Assembly (NCBI GenBank): GCA_026182355.1
Contig: JAPFBL010000084.1
Span: 10,834,001 to 10,898,000 of the forward strand
Direction of reading: 5' to 3'
Length of the DNA stretch: 64,000 nucleotides
Source: Hermatobates lingyangjiaoensis
Taxonomy: Eukaryota; Arthropoda; Insecta; Hemiptera; Hermatobatidae
Shown here: positions 58,164-64,000 of the stretch, piece by piece
Layout of the letters: every line of letters begins with the position of its first letter
Numbering within the stretch: position 1 is the first letter of the stretch
Notes under the pieces: generated by a model
Database searches by the model: none
What the model was told of the DNA's origin: nothing
The model's input: only the letters and a program-made list of their open reading frames with translations
Made by a program: the position numbers and the translations under genes

Positions 58164-58212
<49 letters not shown>
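58164..58212. repeat. (TA)n microsatellite
   Basis: TA tract with one T interruption, at the 3' boundary of PLE fragment 2. Confidence 0.95.
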
Positions 58213-58214
58213 GG

Positions 58215-58320
58215 TGTGTTCTCTAATCGGGGTTCGGTCAATTTTCCAGGATAAAAAATCAAACTCTCGTTGCCAACGTTTCGGTTTTATTTAAAACCTT
58301 TTTCATAGGCCTACAAACAA
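58215..58320 (-). repeat. PLE-end relic (GAAACGTTGG family)
   Basis: Reverse complement: CCTATGA, AAAAGGTTTTAAATAAAACC, GAAACGTTGGCAACGAGAG, TTTGA. GGTTTT/AAAACC can form helix II and the GAAA is intact, but the core reads CTATGA, lacking bases of CTGANGA. Related relics lie at 16.15 and 39.6 kb. Confidence 0.55.
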
Positions 58321-58765
58321 AGGATAATAAGAAATCATATATCAACATCAAACATATACACAATATGAAAATGGATTGTTACAACTTATGAATATTACAA
58401 GCAGAAATATTTCAGAGATACATAAAACAATATTACTTACAGAAGTAAGAATTTTTAACTAAGAAAATGAAATTTACATTATTTAAAGGAACAACAATGT
58501 TAGCCGGACAAAACCTTCGACTAGACTAATAAGATAACATTACAAATAACCTCAACACTGTTCACTCAAGGGAACTAAATAAATCAAATTTCACTAAACC
58601 TCAGCACAACACTCCAGAATAAATATTACTTAAATTAGTAATATCACTTCTATGATTAATCGAACTTAGATCCTTTTTAATATATAATGTTATATATTAT
58701 ATATTATTATTATATATATATTATATAGTTTTGTATTTGTACTATTTATTGTACTATTTATACCA
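58321..58765. other. AT-rich DNA, nothing recognised
   Basis: No coding or repeat signal beyond TA-rich patches at 58680-58730. Confidence 0.4.
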
Positions 58766-58930
58766 ATATTAGAACTCACGATTTAGCAGCACGCCAAACC
58801 TCAGAGACTTTGGCGTATAGGAGACAACTTGTCAAGAGGCAACTGAATATTAAGAAAGAGGAAGTCATCCGGCTCCGACGTGAACTTGATGATGCTGTCA
58901 ACGAGAAAAAAAAAAAAAAGAACAAAAAAA
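58766..58930 (+). pseudogene. PLE-like N-terminal coding piece ending in A-rich tract
   Basis: The frame from about 58771 reads 'RTHDLAARQTSETLAYRRQL' and continues 'VKRQLNIKKEEVIRLRREL' and 'DDAVNE' before a run of lysine codons that is simply an A-rich tract. The highly charged helical text resembles a PLE N-terminal region. Calling it PLE rests on its position between other PLE parts; on its own it is only a coiled-coil-like fragment. Confidence 0.4.
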
Positions 58931-58933
58931 AAA

Positions 58934-59379
58934 GCGCACTCAATACGTTTTTTTTTCTTATATTTATTATTATTATTCTTTTCGTTATAACTAACTAACT
59001 ATAAACTTTTCTTTCTTTTTCTAACTAACTATACCTTCCCTATTAATTCTTACTCTCTTTCAACTCGTTATTTAATATATCTTTTCTAGTTTACTATTAA
59101 TCTTAATTATTATTATTATTAATCATTATTAACATTAATATTATTATTATTATTATTAATTTTCTTAATCTATTTATTCTCTATTAGTCCAGTTATACCG
59201 TTGACCTTTCAACTCTTTTATTCTAACCGCTTGTTTCTTGTTCATTATTGACCTTTAACCTTTTCTTTATATTAACCTGTACTATCCTTTTAATCTATTT
59301 TTAGCTATGACTAAGCATGAGTCATCGATTTTAATCTATTTATAGCAATGACTAAGCATGAGTCATCGATTTTAATTTA
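58934..59379 (+). repeat. PLE 5' untranslated region, copy 2
   Basis: Starts GCGCACTCAATACG directly after an A-rich tract and matches the inverted copy at 50636-50934 block by block. Near its end (59300-59370) a 37-bp phrase 'gactaagcatgagtcatcga' is present twice in tandem. It leads into the N-terminal coding fragment at 59382. Confidence 0.75.
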
Positions 59380-59381
59380 AC

Positions 59382-59540
59382 ATGTCACTTGGCCAACTCC
59401 TTTTCCAGTTGAACCCTGTTAGCAGGAGGTTAGTTCGTAGGATCGAATCTCTCAGTCTTAAGATCGTGAATGCCGAGACTGCGGTTAATTTTAATGATAC
59501 TTGTTTAAAAGAAGATCTGCTGCCTATTTATACCAATATA
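59382..59540 (+). pseudogene. PLE N-terminal coding fragment broken at a TA tract
   Basis: ATG at 59382. Text 'MSLGQLLFQLNPVSRRLVRR' then 'IESLSLKIVNAETAVNFND' and 'TCLKEDLLPIYTNI'. The spacing C....LLP.(F/Y)TNI equals that of the 22.8-kb fragment. The frame runs directly into a TA/GT microsatellite and no more PLE sequence follows. Downstream of a matching leader, so this is a genuine element 5' end whose remainder is lost. Confidence 0.6.
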
Positions 59541-59603
59541 TATATATATATACATAGTTATATATATGTGTGTGTGTGTGACCGAGTGTGTGTGTGTGTG
59601 ACC

Positions 59604-59652
<49 letters not shown>

Positions 59653-59656
59653 TGGG
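59537..59656. repeat. Compound microsatellite TA, GT with GACCGA spacers, then GA
   Basis: TA tract to about 59552, a short unique bit, then GT runs separated by two 'gaccga' spacers (59580 and 59600), then a GA run to about 59652. Confidence 0.9.
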
Positions 59657-62061
59657 AGAGAAAATGAGTAAGTAAGTAGGCTATCATAAAATCTAAAAGG
59701 GTGAAATCACTCACCACATTTTATATTTAAGTTATTGATAGCTGTAAAAAAAAGTATAGCAACTATGCTTTATTGCCCTTAGTAGAAATCTCACAAATGA
59801 TTTTGATTAAAATCACTGGAGTTTTTGATATTTAGTTGACCATTGTTGTCGTATAAATATTGTCAATCGGAAACAACAGTTTAGGGCAATGTTTTAGAGT
59901 AAGACAAATTAACTTTTTCAAGGATACATCTAAATTGATAACAGAAGTTAAGGAATGGCAGCAAAATGTAGATGATCTGAATTGATCAAACAGACAGAAA
60001 TCAAAGCGTTCTGATTTGGTAAATAAAAAGCTAAGAAAGTACATAAGGTCTTTCTTTCCATAATCTCTCCTGACGAGATCATAATAACTTTGTACCATAC
60101 AAACAATAAACAGACCTGAATATTTGATTATTTAGTTCACCTTAGCGAAATTCATAATTGTTCAATGAACATTATTAGCATTGATATTTATTATTTCAAT
60201 TATAATTTCTAGACAATTTTTTATGTAGAATATATTTCTTTTTACAAGGAATTTAATTTAATGTCTTAAAAAGTAATATTTATAATGAGGTGAACAAAAC
60301 TTGTGTGTCGTCTCTCATCACATGTATGAAGTTACATTTTTTTCTTTTATTTTTGTTAGAATGTAATGAACAAACAAGAAAACAAAAGCGTATATATTAA
60401 TAACGTACTGTTAGCTTGATTTCTTTTGTCTTGGCAGATATATGCATTTGAAGTTAATACCAGTAACGTAGTAATATTTGCTAATCATTATTTATTATAT
60501 AATAATAACTTCGCGTGTTTTGAATAAATCTAATTTATGATAAGTGAAAAATAGGAAAAAAGAATGGTTTACAATGTTCTTGTTCCTCCTGACTTTTAAG
60601 GTTTGTGTTAACAACTGTGGTATAATGTGAAGAATAGATGAGAAGAGCAGTAGGCTTATCTGAGGAATAGTTTTTGTTGTATAATTAAATCACTTAGAAT
60701 TTTATGGAACTATTCCTATTTTAATATTGACAGGAAAGATGTGTAAAACATATAAGATAATGAACAATTGCTGGCAATGAAAGTCGGAAAGATGTGAGGG
60801 GTTGTTTCTGCCGCCTGGTAGGGGAGGCAGCAACACCTCTTGTTGGGGGCGCCAGGTCCAATTTGTGGCTCAGGTAGGGACAGAAAAAAAAAAACGCTGG
60901 GGCACATTACCGGTGCCAAGGCAAAAAAGGCCGCTCTTAACGTCCCACGTCCAACACGGGTCGCGTCCGCCAAATAACCTACTAATGGTTATAATCTGGC
61001 AACGGTCGAAGAGCGCTTTTAAAATTACTTACATTATGATGACAGCATTGATTAAACTGTCAACGGCTTTATTAAAGAGAACTTTCATTTAACTGGAACT
61101 GCAAAACACGTGAAGTTTACGGCTGACTTATCTCAGGTAATTTAACTGCGAGGAAGTCAATAAATAAGAAGTTAGCTGGATCCTTTTTTTTATTTTTGAC
61201 ATGTTTATAGAAAAACTGATTTGACAAAATTGAAAATCATAGCAAAGCACATTTTAGCTTTTCCATAAATTTTTGACTATCGTATTTAAAGTTCTGGACT
61301 TATTCTATTTGAACAATAATTTCTACTTAACATATACTTTGAAAAATTAGTACTGACTGTATGTCGTACATATGATTTCTTGTTTAAAGTGTGTTCGTTT
61401 ATGTGCCATTTACATATTAATATTTTTTTCTGATTAATAATATCAAATTATTATTGTTCATTAATATGTTATTTCTTTCTAAAGAATTACAGAAAAATTT
61501 TAGATACTTTTTTCTATGTATTTTAAAGTTACAATATTGCCTAGAAAACAATTTATTGATGGATTTGATGACAAAATAAGCAAATACTTTCAATGTTACT
61601 GATCATATTTAAAATGGAATTATGTTGTACTTCAATATGCGGTTTAGGAATACTCTTAGGAGTTCTCTAGATCTTGACAACTCGAGTATGTGTTACCCTA
61701 ATCTCAGGTGACACAGAAGTTGAGTACCAGTAATCTAAAACATCTCCAGTAAACTGACCCGTATTTACTGGTAGATTAAGCACTGCTTTACCTTTTCTCA
61801 GTGGTCCTCAATTGCGAGCTAGTACTAGTTCCTGAGTTTTTCATTTCCAGCTTATATATAAACCAATGTAATAAACAATTTTCGTATATTTATGACTAGG
61901 GAGTAATTTTGAATTATGACCACATTCTCACCTGTTAATGACACCTGTTAAATTCTCAACCTCTATGTCTGATTTTCACACACACGTTGTATGGTAGTTA
62001 AATGAATTCCAGAAACTACCTGAAAATGGTGAGTTGTATTTTTCTATGAATTTTATAATTG
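59657..62061. other. No supported gene; GC-rich island at 60.78-61.02 kb
   Basis: 60780-61020 is clearly richer in G and C ('ggtaggggaggcagcaac', 'gggggcgccaggtcc') than the flanks and gives frames on both strands, but no family is recognised. 61690-61850 has a more balanced composition. Neither has a partner in the window. Confidence 0.4.
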
Positions 62062-62763
62062 TTTTCAACTTGAGTTGAGCAAGAATAGACTTTTTATTAA
62101 ATTTCTTTTATACCGAGCTTATCTTGTCTTTATTCGTCCATTTTAAGGACAGTTCGTCAAAATATATTCTCCATGAAACCGTGTGTGGAGACCACCGCTC
62201 TAGACTGCTGTTTGACACTAGACTTTAGGGCTGATACATGAAAAGGTGCGTCTGCTTCTCACACGGTGAGTAGAAAATCCTAGGCAAAAGTGAGAATCAA
62301 ACAAGTTTACTCTTTGGAGCTTCAACCACTGTGCAGTGAACACCATATGCTGGCTCATGAATACTCCGGTCCGTCCCAATACCCATGGTAGCAAGTCATA
62401 CTTCATGTGCTTACACTGAACCTATAATGGTTAGACTATCCTACCGATAGGTAGTCGGTCATTTTTCAGTCCTCCGATTTTAATGGGATAACACCTCTGT
62501 TTAAGGTTCTCGTTTCTGTGTCTCTTAGCACAACATGGAAGTAGCAAATAGACACTTCAGAATCAGAAGGTCTACCCCACGTCTTGGAAGATACCATAGA
62601 GATTGACCATTATAAGCCAATCATGTGCAAGCCTTTAAAAATTAGTTTTATATATTTTGATGAACTGCCTTTAAAGTGGATGAATAAAGACAAGATAAGC
62701 TTATTTCATTAGTATAAAAGAAATTCAATAAAAAGGCTATTCTTGCACAACTCAAGGTGGAAA
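62062..62763. mobile_element. Foldback-type element with about 100-bp inverted ends
   Basis: Left arm about 62062-62166 ('gagttgagcaagaatagac', 'atttcttttata', 'gcttatcttgtctttattc', 'aaaatata') and right arm about 62649-62763 are reverse complements with a few changes and one short indel. The middle (about 480 bp) has no transposase. On the minus strand near 62330-62285 'gcacagtggttgaag' and 'gtttgattctcac' recall a tRNA-type A and B box, so a SINE-like head may be included. No target duplication identified. Confidence 0.75.
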
Positions 62764-64000
62764 AATAAGTCCAACGACACATTTTATTACCTCACTATAT
62801 TTTAAGAGAATGTTTCAAAGTAACTACTGGACAAATTTTATGAATCTCTCTCTCTCTGTGCTAAAAAAATTAAAATATAAGAAAAATGCAAGAAGGAAGT
62901 TATTTCTATAACTGAGTATCATAAAAACATTAATTTTAATTAGAGTTCACAAATTATAGAAGAGGTCACTTCTCACAGAGGCTAATTATCAGTTTGGATT
63001 CAAACGTCATTTTAACAAATTGAATAACTAATTTTGGCACAGTGATAACTAGTCAGTTCACATGCTTTATTTCCTTATGGTCATTGCTTTGTGAACATTG
63101 CTTTGTGAATTATTGGGATTTTTTTTTAAAAAGGGTGAAAAATGTAAATTTACTGTTTTAAAATATTAGTTACTAAACTTATGTTTCATATTTTAGAGTT
63201 TTTGATTTTTGTTAATTTAAATATTATTTATTTTAATTTCTATGCAGTGAGAGTTTTTAATATTGGTTATTTTCATACGTCGCATTCGAACTAAAAATGT
63301 TTACTTTGCTTGTTCTCGAAGAACTTGTAAGTAAAATATAGAATCAGTATTTAGAGTCGTTGATTTAAATTAAACTAATTTCGTAATTTGCATTTGGGGC
63401 TGTTAATAGTTGGTGATGGGAAGAGGGTGAGCGCAAGGATTTAAATCAGTGCCGGGAGGGATGTCTGCGGCAGGTGGAGACAAGACAAAAGGCACCGCCA
63501 TAACTCAAAGGCGTCACTTACCACCCCATTGTGTCAACACTGGCCGACACAGGGCCCCACGCACTCGCCAACCTCATTGTTTCTCTCTTAATGCTCCACT
63601 AAATACGTCACAACCACAAAAATACCTACACAATGAATACAATACCCTTTAAGACCTCATCCCCCTCCTCTAATAACTAGCCCAAGTATACTCCGCATTT
63701 CACAATCAGACTGACTTCCAGCGATCTATGAAAACAAATACTTATCATGTCAAACGTTTATAATTTGATCACTAGTAAAGATGAAATATTTTATTTCATA
63801 CAAGTTGGTACGTAAACCATACATTTTTTTAAATAAAATAAAAAATGAAAAAATATAAAATAAATAAATTAATACATTAAAACAAAATAAAAAATAAATT
63901 GATATAAATATGGAATAAAAAATAAATAACAAATAAAAATGAATAATTAAGTATAATTAATGATTGAGCCTGATTTCAGGGGCAGACCTACCTTCGAGGA
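62764..64000. other. No supported gene; GC-richer segment at 63.42-63.62 kb
   Basis: 63420-63620 stands out in composition ('gtgccgggagggatgtctg', 'cgacacagggccccacgcac') and resembles the 60.8-kb island in style but not clearly in sequence. The remainder is AT-rich with no motif. Confidence 0.4.

Noticed and set aside
59580..59656. Possible CRISPR-like array (GT runs with equal 'gaccga' spacers)
   Set aside because: It is a compound dinucleotide microsatellite in a eukaryotic genome; there are no distinct spacers and no cas genes.

Overview
This is 64 kb of AT-rich eukaryotic nuclear DNA from an animal, most likely an invertebrate. The one host exon I can name encodes the start of the Obg-like ATPase OLA1. 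Its wording looks arthropod-like to me, but I cannot fix the species. There are no operons, prokaryotic signals, rRNA genes or intact tRNA genes. Almost every open frame is chance or a transposon relic.

Layout. 1-1.19 kb: end of an 86-bp satellite array. 1.2-19 kb: intronic or intergenic DNA with two 1.6-kb copies of an unnamed non-coding repeat ('TTAC element'), a (TA)n-rich block of inverted Penelope-like element (PLE) ends at 7.8-10.4 kb, broken PLE coding pieces, and a broken Ty3/gypsy-type integrase end at 16.3-17.0 kb. 19.05-19.24 kb: first coding exon of OLA1, minus strand; its later exons would lie to the left and were not found. 22.2-23.1 kb: a second block of inverted PLE ends and (TA)n tracts. 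24.5-28.3 kb: two defective mariner elements in opposite orientation, followed by a tRNA-derived SINE. 28.5-36 kb: mostly unannotatable AT-rich DNA with one weak exon candidate. 36-46 kb: more TTAC copies and a large palindrome. 46.6-47.3 kb: a short hAT element with a perfect 8-bp target duplication. 48.6-52.7 kb: PLE relics. 56.4-59.6 kb: the best PLE cluster, with palm YVDD motif, GIY-YIG endonuclease, a 3' hammerhead-type fold and N-terminal pieces. 62.1-62.8 kb: a foldback element. The rest is sparse.

The most coherent system here is the PLE population with self-cleaving-ribozyme-like ends. At least three sequence families share one layout: CUGANGA, one unpaired base, helix II, GAAA, a two- to four-base cap, then the helix I strand. 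Base changes on the two sides of helices I and II compensate each other between families. The motifs occur singly at PLE 3' ends, as a five-unit tandem array, and in inverted pairs next to (TA)n tracts. Ribozymes in PLEs are established knowledge. The constant extra base, the palindrome that turns at helix II, and an element whose 5' end coincides with a predicted cleavage site are the points worth testing.

All coordinates and structures were read by eye. No alignment, folding or database search was run.
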